From assembly GCF_018991925.1 (NCBI RefSeq), contig NW_024737042.1, forward strand, positions 20,460,795 through 20,524,794: a stretch of 64,000 nt of DNA, in the 5' to 3' direction. The first letter of the stretch is position 1; each line of letters opens with the position of its first letter. This document shows, in pieces, positions 48,870-58,769 of this stretch. The stretch is from Homarus americanus (lineage: Eukaryota > Arthropoda > Malacostraca > Decapoda > Nephropidae). A program made the translations under genes and the position numbers. Below the pieces are notes generated by a model. That model saw nothing but the letters and a program-made list of their open reading frames with translations, did no database searches and had not been told where the DNA came from.

Positions 48870-50704
48870 TTTGAAATGATATTGAGGACGATGTGCTAGA
48901 TCTTTTTGACTGGCGACTCAAGTGGAGTGGTGGCGAGTTTAGTGTTATTTACGTTACTATTTAGGTGTTTTGATGGTGCCATTTATTCTGACATGTGTGA
49001 AAATTTTTCTGCTTTATGGCAAATATGTATTATCTTGAATGACTCAGCTTATCATATGTGTCTCATGCTTTGAACAACACTGTACTTGTTATTTGTGTAT
49101 AAGAACGTTCTGATAACCTGATGAGTATTGCCTATATTGTAAATTATTAATATTGAACTTGTGATAATATTATTATTTTCTATGAATTCCTTGGCCACAA
49201 AAACCAAGGGTCAGGGCATAAATATTGTGGTTTTATGTCCAATAGAACCTGAGATATGGAGCACTTTCTGTGTGCGGCGGCCATCTTGGGCGCCTTCTTG
49301 AATATCTCAATTTCAGCAAGGTGACAAGGTGGCACCCGTCAGATTTTAATTCAGCGCCCCCAAATTATACAAAATCACTCAAGAAAGTTTGTGAGCATGC
49401 AAAATCACACTTTTCGAGTTATCGAATACGGTATATATACTTAATAAAGAATGATCATCAGAGAAAGTAAGCTAGTATGCGAAGCAATAGTGTAATTTTA
49501 TCTTGGGTTTAGTAACACAAGAAACAAACTACAAACAAATTTGCACTTATACAGAGTGATCGAAAAGTCCCTGTGCACTTACAATTTTCGATTACCCTTT
49601 ACCATTTGATGTAAAACGGATTCCACTACATAGAAAATCAGAGCACTTCAGTGGCAGTCTTGTTACAAAATGGCCGCGTGATGTCTGGAAATAATGCGAG
49701 GCGAGTGATAAACGGTGAAGTGTTGGTGGTTAGGTGAAGTCGGGTGCGTGAGCTGCTGAGACGTGACTTGGTGTTGTGACTCAGCTTCTTGTAAAAAACA
49801 GATATTTACATAATATGCACTCTGGAGAAGAGAGTGACAGAGGGGGAGAACACCGAAAACATAAATTTCAAGAAATTAATTAAAATAAAGTTAAAAGGTG
49901 ATAAAACTTCATTTTTGTTGCCCTTTTGCATTATACGAACGTCCATCCTCTCTTATCGCCACATAAACACTGTCTTTTCACATGAACATTACATCTCCCA
50001 AAGATTGCTTTCAGACACTGAACTCTCACGTCTGCAACAATTCACCATGTGCAAGAATCTTCTGTTAGCCAATAAATATTGCTATTTTTATAATGAAGCA
50101 GTGCGTCAGAGCGCAACACAGGCACACGGAAACCAGCGCAGTTCTGCTCGTCATTCATGTCATTATAATACCTAGCAACTCCCCACAACCCCGCCATCAC
50201 CTACCTGTACATTTCTTGGAAGACGTGGGAATATTGAAGTTGCGGTGCGGCAATTCTCACTGGCATTTGAAAGCGACTTTCAAGAAATCTGAGTAAATTA
50301 GGTGTTCTGCCAATATTCCTGAAAACACTTACTATCACCACCACTTAATTGTATATTATCTTGAAGGCGGTCATCACTTCACTTACAATTTGCTTTTTGC
50401 GGACAGTTTAAACATGATTATATCTAGAGGCACTATCGAAAGTTCCAGGCTGATGGGTAAACCTTAATAATCACAAGAAAACAGATTGTTTAGAAAGATC
50501 TATATATTCCTGTGCTTATAGATTGCTTGAAAGTTGAAGAATAAGTATTTTAAAGCCGTGAATTATGATTGATAACAGAAATGAGAGCCTTCACAGTGGG
50601 TGGCTGTGCCGGAATAGCTTCAATGTAGCCGGAGAGCCGGAGCTCTGGTGTAAGTTGAAGGCTATAGGGGGGGGGGAATTCTTCTTCTGTGTCAGTAACA
50701 CAGC
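48870..50704. other. Unassigned DNA, with GGCGGCCATCTTG block and a mariner-like tip
   Basis: 49275-49290 has GGCGGCCATCTTGGGCG, shared in type with 54822 and 55655-55685. 49553-49585 (AGTGATCGAAAAGTCCCTGT) resembles the start of a mariner-type inverted repeat, but no partner end or transposase was found. 49600-50700 shows nothing recognisable except a G run at 50670. Confidence 0.4.
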
Positions 50705-51362
50705 TGTTACGAGTGTCCGCCAAAAGTTTCTGTTCTTAGTTTGAAATACGTTGGTTCGGAGAGTGTGTGGTTAGCTCAAGCAGTCTTGCGCATTACTCGT
50801 CCACACTGAATGATTCATGATTTAAGTATTAACTTTGTTCATTACTTTGTGTAGTTAATATATTATGTTTGAGTATATTATATTTTATTGTATTAGGTTT
50901 GTATATAGGTTAGATAAGTGGAACTAATGTCAATAGGTAATCCAGGTAAGTTAATGTTTTGGCCAATCAGGATATAGTACCTCAGTATTTGGCGGTAGAG
51001 AGGTGAAGTGGGTGACCTACTGGTGCACTCTAGTGGTGTTATGAGAGTTGGCATTTGTCCATTGAGATTTGTTTTACTTGATATTGAATTAGTGTGATCT
51101 TGTTGGACCTTCAGTCCTGACTTAGCCACTTCTAAACATCTTGTCGTATTATTATTGCTATCTATTTTATTTTATGTGCATATGTGGTGGTGGGAATAAG
51201 TTAGTAAACGTTCATATTTGTTTTTGACTTGTTTAGGTTTTCTCATGTTAACTTGACCTTTGTTGGTAGAACTTGGGATAAAGAATATAATAATAAATAC
51301 TGATATAGTTAAAGACTAAAGTAATTTGTGTTTATGTAACGATCTATCCTAGGGTCGTAACA
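50705..51362 (+). repeat. 5' LTR of Gmr1-3
   Basis: TGTTACGAGTGTCCGCC to AGGGTCGTAACA, 658 bp. Termini TGTTACGAG/CGTAACA match the other gypsy family but the body is different. Confidence 0.75.
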
Positions 51363-51369
51363 TAAATAA

Positions 51370-51387
51370 TGGGGGCCTGTCCGGGAG
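51370..51387 (+). promoter_or_regulatory. Primer binding site of Gmr1-3 (tRNA-Pro-like)
   Basis: TGGGGGCCTGTCCGGGAG, seven bases after the LTR. It resembles the tRNA-Pro-complementary site known from many retroelements (TGGGGGCTCGTCCGGGA) with two changes. Different primer tRNA from Gmr1-1/2. Confidence 0.65.
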
Positions 51388-51624
51388 CCTCAGGAAAATT
51401 TGTCAAGTTACAGGTTGGAAACAAGCATCATCATTTTATGACATTGTTGTGTAAATGTGTTATGACTGTGACTGATATTAATTTAATGATCTGTTGTTTT
51501 GTTATTCTGATTTTGTGTATAACCCATGCACGTGTCATCATGTTTTCCATGGAAAGATTCGTTAATGATCTCTCACAAGAGACTCTTTGCCCCGATTAGT
51601 TCCGTAAACAGACAGGACTAGCAT

Positions 51625-52745
51625 TGCTAGCTATTATGAAATTAGCATTCAAAAGGGTCAGCGTAAGTCAGCAATACAAAATGCTGTGCTTAGAGAGTTG
51701 GTGCGAGAAGAAATTATTTCCGAAGAAGCCCTTCATTTAAGTGTATATGACAATGGAACTAGTGTGGACACTGGGAGTAGTTTAGAATTACGTAAGCTGG
51801 AGATGCAACACGAGAAAAGGAGAGAACACATGAGTTAGCCATGAAAGAAAATAAGATAATGTTGTATGAGGAAAAAAGAGCACATGAGTTAGCCATGGAG
51901 GAGGAAAAGCGAAAAACCCTTCAGGTACAAAGTAGAGTAGGAGTAGCAAAGCCTAGCAACAACGACAGTGTTCAGGACTGTGATCAGTCTGTGTTTGACA
52001 TCACTAAACATTTATGACTAGTACCTCAGCTTGACGAGGATGGCCCAGAAGAATTTTTCCAGCAGTTAGAGAAGGTAGCTAAATCATTCAAGTGGCCTGA
52101 AACATCCGGGGTGGCAATGATTCAATACTGTGTTTAAAGGTGCAGCTAGGTCAGTCTTTTTGTCTTTATCGGCTGAAAAATGTGAAAGTTGTGAAGAGGT
52201 TAAAGAGGTTATTTTGAAGGTTTATGAGTTGATTCCGGAACACTACAGAGTGAAATTTAGGAATGAAAGGAAACTAGTCACAGTCATATATTGAATTTAT
52301 GTACAGTCTTTGTAAGATATTTGTAAGATGGATAAACAGTAGTGGGGTAAGCTCCTATGAAGAGTTGATTGAGTTGATAAAATTTTAGAGCAATTTAAGA
52401 GAGCCCTCCCACGAGACATTCAGTTATATTTGGGAGAGAGGTTACAAAAGTGCAACGAGTAGCAGCTCTGGTAGTCAGTTATGCGTTGACTCTTAAGGTT
52501 TGAAAGTCATGCAACTAGGAACAAGGGTGGTAAGCAGGATAAGTTTGAAGATTCAAAGGCATCTGCCTCAAGTAAGGTAAATGTCCGTAGTGGCTCGGAA
52601 CAAACATCTCCGAGGTTTGAGAGTACGAGTCAAATGATCTGTTTCTATTGTAAACAGATAGGTCACGTTATTGCTAATTGCCCTAAGCTCAAGAAGAAAA
52701 AGGAAGACTGTTCTTTCATTCGTGCAGCAGGAGAAGTTAGACCCT
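51625..52745 (+). pseudogene. Gmr1-3 gag remnant
   Basis: Pieces in shifting frames: REEIISEEALHLSVYDNGTS; charged helical repeats (HELAMEEEKRKTLQVQSRV) comparable to the Gmr1-2 coiled coil; then EEFFQQLEKVAKSFKWPETS (capsid-like) and AEKCESCEEVKEVILKVYEL. A zinc knuckle ICFYCKQIGHVIANCPKLK (CX2CX4HX4C) lies at about 52637-52693. Stops near 51836, 52017, 52135 and others. Confidence 0.75.
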
Positions 52746-52779
52746 AAGTCATTTAGTTTTTGCTCAAAGGAAGATTTAC

Positions 52780-53218
52780 TTGAGCCCTTTATGTTTGATG
52801 GGACTGTCTCAAGTGAGGAGTCCAGTGATGTGATGTTCGGTACCCTGTTCGGATTCTGAGAGACACCGCTGCAAACCATAGTATTATGTTGAAAGGTGCC
52901 TTTCCCTGTGTGGAAAGTGCTTATACGGGTGAGCATGTGTTATTGGAGGGTGTCGGTGGTGTATTCACTGTTCCTTTATTTAAGATGTTCTTGAGGAGCG
53001 ACATGGTTTCTCAGTGGGTGACTGTTGGTATCCAAGACTCTCTCCCTGTATCTGGTGTTACCTTCTTGCTAGCTAATGACATTGCCGGTACTCGTGTTGT
53101 CCCGGATCCTGTAGTGACCATGACTCCTACGGTGGACAATAATACTAAATTGCTTGATGATCAGTATCCTGGTTTATTCCCTACCTGTGTGTTTACCAGA
53201 AGTATATCGCTTTGAGAA
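52780..53218 (+). pseudogene. Gmr1-3 protease remnant
   Basis: VRILRDTAANHSIMLKGAF (about 52845-52900): the catalytic DTG is changed to DTA. It continues HVLLEGVGGVFTVPLFKMFL and SGVTFLLANDIAGTRVVPDP, paralleling the LLLGNDLVGDLVVP block of Gmr1-2, and ends LFPTCVFTRSISL at 53213. A frameshift lies near 52858. Confidence 0.75.
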
Positions 53219-53221
53219 GAG

Positions 53222-53824
53222 TAGAATACTCGTGTTGACCCTGTTCCTAATGTAGCTGACACAAGTGGTGCAATTTGTGATGTAAATGACTTTGGTATTA
53301 GGTACCTATATGTGTCGCAAGACAATTATTTTAATGGCAGTGAGTCGTATTGGACGGAAGCCAATGGCGCCAGCGGCGATAATGCCCCTGAAGTCACTGG
53401 TGACGTATTTGACAACTCACTCTCATCTAGTGTCGATTTAACTTTGAATAATAATGTAAACCCTACAGAACACGTACCCATCAATAGGAAAAGAATAATT
53501 TCTGACTAGGAAAGTGACCCAGAATTATTAGAGCTGGGTAACAGTGCTGTCAGCAAGGAGGAAGCTGCTGACTTGCCTGTTTATTACTATTCGGACTCTG
53601 GCCTCCTGATGAGGAAATTTAGACCACCCTCGGTGCCTGCTGGGGACGACTGCCATGTTAATAGGCGGAAGCTCTACTACTCCAGGGAAGCGATTGTGTG
53701 TGTTATGGAGCTACAGGAACAAGAGCAAGATTTCCTGGTGGAGGTTCCAGTTAATCTATACAATTCACACATTTTAGATGATCCCTTTTCTAAAGATTTA
53801 AATTTTTTCACAGCTACAGGTTGA
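53222..53824 (+). pseudogene. Gmr1-3 linker and integrase N-terminal remnant
   Basis: An acidic linker (53312-53509) and then a frame with SKEEAADLPVYYYSDSGLLM and RKFRPPSVPAGDD. This parallels the start of the Gmr1-2 integrase (YYQEGVLIRAYRPPELTHLD). It then changes abruptly to an unrelated-looking segment ending FSKDLNFFTATG. The zinc finger and catalytic core are deleted. Position between protease and RT is the key point. Confidence 0.6.
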
Positions 53825-54335
53825 AGATGTCAGGAGGATGTTACAGAAATACAAGCAACCTGTTTGGGGACGTGCCGCGGGCCTGTAACCTCATTGAACA
53901 CCAGGTGACCCTTCTACCAGAGACGACCCCTATGAAGCAAGCACCCTTTAGGATCAACCTTGCCAAGAGGAAGATTCTGAGGGAGGAAGTGGACTATTAG
54001 CTTCGACACGACCTCGTCGAACCAAGCGACAGTGACTGGGCGTCACCGTGCGTGCTGGGGTAAAAACCCCTACGGCTCCTGCCGCATGTGGTCAGACTAC
54101 ACACGGGTAAATGATGTGACCAGGGCTGACTCCTACCCTCTTCCTCGTATAGACGACATCCTTGACAGCATTGGGCAGGCAAAGTTCATCACGAAGCTCG
54201 ACCTGATGAAGGGGTATTATCAAGTGAGGCTGACGGAGGAATCCAAAAGAATTACTGCCTTCGTCACTCCTGATGGGCTTTGGCAGTATTTGTGCTTGGC
54301 AGTGACCCTGGGACATTCCAGTGGGCTATGAATGT
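53825..54335 (+). pseudogene. Gmr1-3 reverse transcriptase palm fragment
   Basis: After decayed codons, frame 54032-54331 reads MWSDYTRVNDVTRADSYPLP, RIDDILDSIGQAKFITKLDL, MKGYYQVRLTEESKRITAFV and TPDGLWQYLCLAV, i.e. the RT fingers/palm up to just before the catalytic box. The YLDD part is beyond the truncation. Confidence 0.82.
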
Positions 54336-54391
54336 GGTGAAGTCTGGGCTTCCTAGTGCCTGTGCCTAGTTGGAAGACCTGCTAGTGGGGA

Positions 54392-54568
54392 TGGACGCAG
54401 AAGGGAGAGGCATGGCAGATACGTTGGACGACTCTTCCCCCGATTGCGACATGCTGTCAGGAGCTGACCAAATGTTCCTGTAAGAAAGACTGCAACCAGA
54501 GATGCAAATGCTTTCGCTCTGGACTTTCCTGCACAGCACTTTGCAACCGCATATGTGAACAGCAGTAA
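54392..54568 (+). pseudogene. Cys-rich C-terminal fragment (fragment 2)
   Basis: Frame reads WTTLPPIATCCQELTKCSCK, KDCNQRCKCFRSGLSC and TALCNRICEQQ, then a stop (54566-54568). Cysteines are arranged CXCX3CX3CXC...C...C...C, a zinc-cluster-like CXC tail. Same type as 48602-48868. Its upstream coding part is absent; it directly follows the truncated gypsy RT. Confidence 0.5.
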
Positions 54569-55702
54569 ATGCACAAAGATGTACTGTCAGGAGAAATCAC
54601 AGGAACCAGTGATAATAATGAGTACTTTTTTTTTATTAAGTCTTTTTTGTTATATTTATTTACTAAAAGTGTTATTTTATGTGGATAAAAATGTTACAAT
54701 GGACTTAAAACTATAAACAATCATCTGAACATGCTTGAAAACATACATATCGATACCAAGATCACTCAGATTGACCAACTACATCAATTTCTATAAGAAA
54801 AATCTACTTTTGAAGGTCAATATGGCGGCCATCTTGAATTTTTAAATGGCCAATCAGGCAGACTTGACTAGTAACCATTAGACAATTACCATGCCAAATT
54901 TGGTGCTTGTATCACCATTTGCATGATTCTCTTGAAAAATTGCATTTAGCTGCCCCACTAGTATAGGGTTGTGATCAGAAACATATTTGCACCAGCACCA
55001 GCGATAATAACGAATCTCGATTCCAAAGGTTATTTATTTGGTAGGAGTATTATCAATTAACAGTCAGGGGGTTTGTCTCAATGTGTGATCTTCAACAAAA
55101 ACAGAGTGTGATTTGAGCCTATTCCAGGCATCTTCAGTTGATAAGAGAAGCAACTGTTTGTCACGACTGGGATTCCTCGGATCTAAGCCTTTCATATACC
55201 AAACACAACATGTTTTATCGTGGATAGGCACCAATACTGGAGAGGAGTCGTTTTGGGGCGCGGGATTCATCTTGGGGGGGCTTTTTCCACGACACTGCCT
55301 CCTAATTTTGGTTCGATCTCTTTGTCTCTGCGTCTCTCAGCTTAAGCTAACAGCTTAAGCTATGCAACACTGTCCGCCCAAATTCATCGAGTCCTCGCCA
55401 TTTCTTGCATTGAGCTCATTTTCTCATGCGTAACGTTGTCTATACTATCATTTCTATCATATGACTTACCACATTACAAAAGGCAGTTCATTTCTTGCAC
55501 TACACTCAATAGCCACTTCGATGCAAAACAGTATATGATGAAGAAGGCCAGGAGCTTGCTTGGAGATCTTGTTGGTGTGGAATGACATTCAAGATGCATA
55601 CGGATGTCTGCTCACTGGTGATCTCAGGGACAATACAGGGAAAAAAAAGAGAAATATGGCGGCACTGTGCGATGGCCACCATCTTGGAGTTGGAGGTCAA
55701 TA
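54569..55702. other. Unassigned DNA with GGCGGCCATCTTG block
   Basis: ATGGCGGCCATCTTGAA at 54822, and a related ATGGCCACCATCTTGG at 55672, next to the gap. A minus-strand ORF at 55064-55270 (DPRNPSRDKQLLLLSTEDAW, then VFVEDHTLRQ) might be an N-terminal exon of the Cys-rich protein type, but this is weak. Confidence 0.4.
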
Positions 55703-55802
55703 NNNNNNNNNNNNNNNNNNNNNNNNNNNNNNNNNNNNNNNNNNNNNNNNNNNNNNNNNNNNNNNNNNNNNNNNNNNNNNNNNNNNNNNNNNNNNNNNNN
55801 NN
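55703..55802. other. Assembly gap (100 N)
   Basis: Exactly 100 undetermined bases, the usual fixed-size scaffold join, so the true distance is unknown. The right flank starts inside the satellite. Confidence 0.99.
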
Positions 55803-56590
55803 CATGTTCACTATAACAACTTCACTATATCAACAGTTTCACTACAGCTACATGTTTACTATAAATCTTCACTATAAAAGGTTAATTCTATCAACAGGTT
55901 CATTATAGTGTTCACTATAACATGTTCATTATATCAACATGTTCACTATAACAGGCTCACTTTTCACTATAACTGCATGTTCACTATAATATCTTCACTA
56001 TGACAGGTTCATTATAGCTTCATAATCACAATAATATGTTCACTATAACAGGTTCATTATACCAACATGTTCACTATAACAGGCTCATTTTCCACTATAA
56101 CTGCATGTTCACTATAATATCTTCACTTTAGCAGGTTCATTATAGCTTCATAATCACAATAATATGTTCACTATAACAGGTTCATTATACCAACATGTTC
56201 CCTATAACAGGCTCACTTTCCACTATAACTGCATGTTCACTATAATATCTTCACTATAGCAGGTTCATTATAGCTTCATGATCACAATAATATGTTCACT
56301 ATAACAGGTCATTATATCAACATGTTCACTATAACAGGCTCACTTTTCACTATAACTGCATGTTCACTATAATATCTTCACTATAGCAGGTTCATTATAG
56401 CTTCATGATCACAATAATATGTTCACTATAACAGGTCATTATATCAACATGTTCACTATAACAGGCTCACTTTTCACTATAACTGCATGTTCACTATAAT
56501 ATCTTCTTCACTATGACAGGTTCACTCTAGCTGGCATACATGTTCCTTATAAGAGTTTCACTACAACAGCCTCTTACTACATTATTTCTT
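55803..56590. repeat. 14-bp satellite with ~128-bp higher-order period
   Basis: TGTTCACTATAACA-type units organised in a larger period of about 126-128 bp marked by CACTTTTCACTATAACTGCATG. Starts at the gap. Confidence 0.93.
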
Positions 56591-56649
56591 ACACCTCAAA
56601 CTCTGAGTCTTGTGGTCTGGTCCTCCGCTGTTATTAGTATTCAAAAATT

Positions 56650-57290
56650 ATGAGTTTCAAGACCAAAACAAGCGAAAAGTCGTCCCTTACCACCATGCTC
56701 TCCCGCATGAGGGCCCAGTGGTCGAAGAGACGGCAACTGAGACTGTCCAGGCTCCAACCGTCACAGTTAGGGCATTGTCGTTGGTCCTGGGGTCCACCGT
56801 GAAAAATAATCGACCAATACAAGGTGCAGGTGCGTGTTCTCACAGGCCGAAGATGATCATCCTGGTTGAAGGCAAAAACAAAACTCGTTAAGGAAATGCC
56901 CACATAAAGCTAAGCGATGATTGACGAGGAGAAGGAGCGAAGCCGGGTCACCACACCAGTAAGCTGAACGCTCTTCATCCCCAAGGCCCTACACGGAAGA
57001 TCATCGGTCATCGTGGTCAAAACATTCGACCATTATTCCACCACTGAAAATAAATATCGTATTTCCCAATAAAAATAACAACTATGATGAAGTTATCATC
57101 ACTGGTCTGCCTAATCAGGTGGACTAGGCATAAGTCACCTCTAAACTCTGGTGACCAGCTTCCTCTCCATGTATGGCCTTATGAATATAAGGCCAGACCA
57201 GACTTCTTCCATCCACAAATAAACCCCAAAGCACCCTCACCACTGGCCTAATGCGGCAGGTCTGGAAACTCAGGATTTATCTCTGGGCTA
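56650..57290 (+). pseudogene. Vigilin-like KH protein, copy 2 (indel-riddled)
   Basis: Same sequence as copy 3 but with many single-base deletions and small changes (for example, at 56715, 56795, 56845 and 56890), so no frame is long. KH2 loop region (AAGATCATCGGTCATCGTGG) is recognisable at 56997. Decay by many small deletions, while the DNA downstream (57480-58590) is almost identical to the next unit, suggests either local consensus errors near the gap or loss of constraint. Confidence 0.85.
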
Positions 57291-57297
57291 ACAGTGG

Positions 57298-57362
57298 TTT
57301 ATTATTATTATACATATATTATTATATTATTATTATTATTATTATAAATATTATTATATTAT

Positions 57363-57451
<89 letters not shown>
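57298..57451. repeat. (TTA)n and (TA)n microsatellite
   Basis: TTA repeats to about 57365, then TA to 57451. In copy 3 the equivalent place has (TTA)n then (GA)n. Confidence 0.95.
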
Positions 57452-57453
<2 letters not shown>

Positions 57454-57840
57454 CCGAAGAAAATGCAAAAAATATGCAGTGTTTTAAGGAGAAAAGGTAG
57501 CATGAGAAGAAAGGATAAAAAATATAGAAACAGAAAAAAAGAAGAATAGAGAGAGAGAAGGAAAAAATATAGAAAGAGAAATGAAAATGAAAGGTGAAGA
57601 TCAGTGACCCCCCCCCAAAAAAAAAAAAATCTCCACTTGATCAGGAGTATGGTAGTAGCCGATTATTTTTATGTTCAGGTTAATATTCTTTTTTTATAAT
57701 ATACAATATAAAAGATAAAGGATTCTGAGAGCATGGGTGATACACAGTGTTAAAGGGTCTTGGCGGTGTATAAATCTACGGTCATCACCACCCGTATTTC
57801 ACTTCCCTCGCGTTACTCTCCTTATTGAAATGATCCCTCA
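57452..57840. other. Unit spacer
   Basis: A-rich spacer matching 62230-62520 of the next unit almost exactly. Confidence 0.7.
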
Positions 57841-58115
57841 CTTTCTTCTTTACGATGACTTAACCTTTGAGTACGATAATTTAATCTTTAATCACGATGA
57901 CTTAACGTTTGAGTACGATGACTTAACCTTTGGGTACGATGACTTAACCTATGAGTACGATGACTTAACCTATGAGTACGATAATTTAATACATGAGTAC
58001 GATGACTTAACTTTTGAGGACGATGATTTAATCTTAAAACACGATGACTTAACGTTTGAGTACGCTGACTTAACCTATGACTACGATGACTTAGCCTTTG
58101 AGTACAATGACCTAA
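57841..58115. repeat. 21-bp minisatellite array, copy A
   Basis: About 13 units of ACGATGACTTAACCTTTGAGT. As 21 is a multiple of three it stays open on both strands: 167 codons plus-strand (57737-58240, with a DDLTFEY heptad) and 76 minus-strand. Identical in sequence to 62528-62802. Because both strands are open and upstream signals are absent, I consider it a minisatellite, not a gene. Confidence 0.8.
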
Positions 58116-58769
58116 CACCTAAAGTACAGTGTCCAGTGTCACCATACTTGGGGTATCGTAGTGAAAGGGTTGAGATATTGGACTCAATTAATAAAATGGT
58201 GGTATTCAAGAAACTAAGTAATTTGTTCTCAAGGAATTAAACTTTTACAGTCACCAAAATGTAAACATGATAAGGTTGGATATCTTTGGGAGACATATGG
58301 CTGTCCAAAACGAGTCTGATGGACGTTCTTCCTTTCAGATACTGTATAACATAATGTAAGAACAAACTCCAACGTTCATCGGTGTACACAAAGCTGGAAC
58401 TCAAGTGTACCAGGAGTGTGTACTGTACTGGTGGTCTGTGTTAATGTTATGGTGGTTATGGTAATACTCGTGATAACATAAACACACCAGTCACGCCCTT
58501 GTAGGTGACTCAAGACATACAAGTTCACATATGTAATCATATAAAATATATTGATACCTAACCTAACCTACCTGATAGAAGTAGACACTGATGTTGTTTT
58601 CTGTTTTGTGAAATGTTTGGCCAAATATATTTCATAAAACGAAAACAACATCAGTGTCAACCTCTGACAGCCGCTCATCCAATAATAATTTTAAAAACTT
58701 TAAATACACAAATTAATAAAGAATTACTACAGAACAGACCGACTCTACAGAGACGTGGGAATATGCTAC
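58116..58769. repeat. Unit spacer with foldback
   Basis: Contains an imperfect inverted repeat at 58584-58658: GACACTGATGTTGTTTTC, 10 more pairs with two mismatches, a short loop, and the complement ending at 58658. The same foldback is at 63275-63353. Confidence 0.75.

Larger units (their letters stand above)
50705..54340 (+). mobile_element. Second Gmr1-like gypsy family (Gmr1-3), decayed and 3'-truncated
   Basis: Plus-strand 5' LTR (50705-51362), primer site, gag with coiled-coil and zinc knuckle, protease, integrase remnant and RT palm. It breaks off at about 54335; RNase H and the 3' LTR are missing. The integrase N-terminal remnant lies between protease and RT, so it shares the domain order of Gmr1-1/2. 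Many stops and frameshifts make it much older than those copies. Confidence 0.8.

Noticed and set aside
49553..49590. Mariner-type transposon
   Set aside because: Only a tip-like motif is present; no second inverted repeat or DDD transposase was found nearby.
57737..58240. 167-codon ORF with acidic heptads as a host gene
   Set aside because: It is a 21-bp minisatellite (multiple of three), open on both strands, identical in the second unit, and has no promoter or domain signal. Treated as a repeat.
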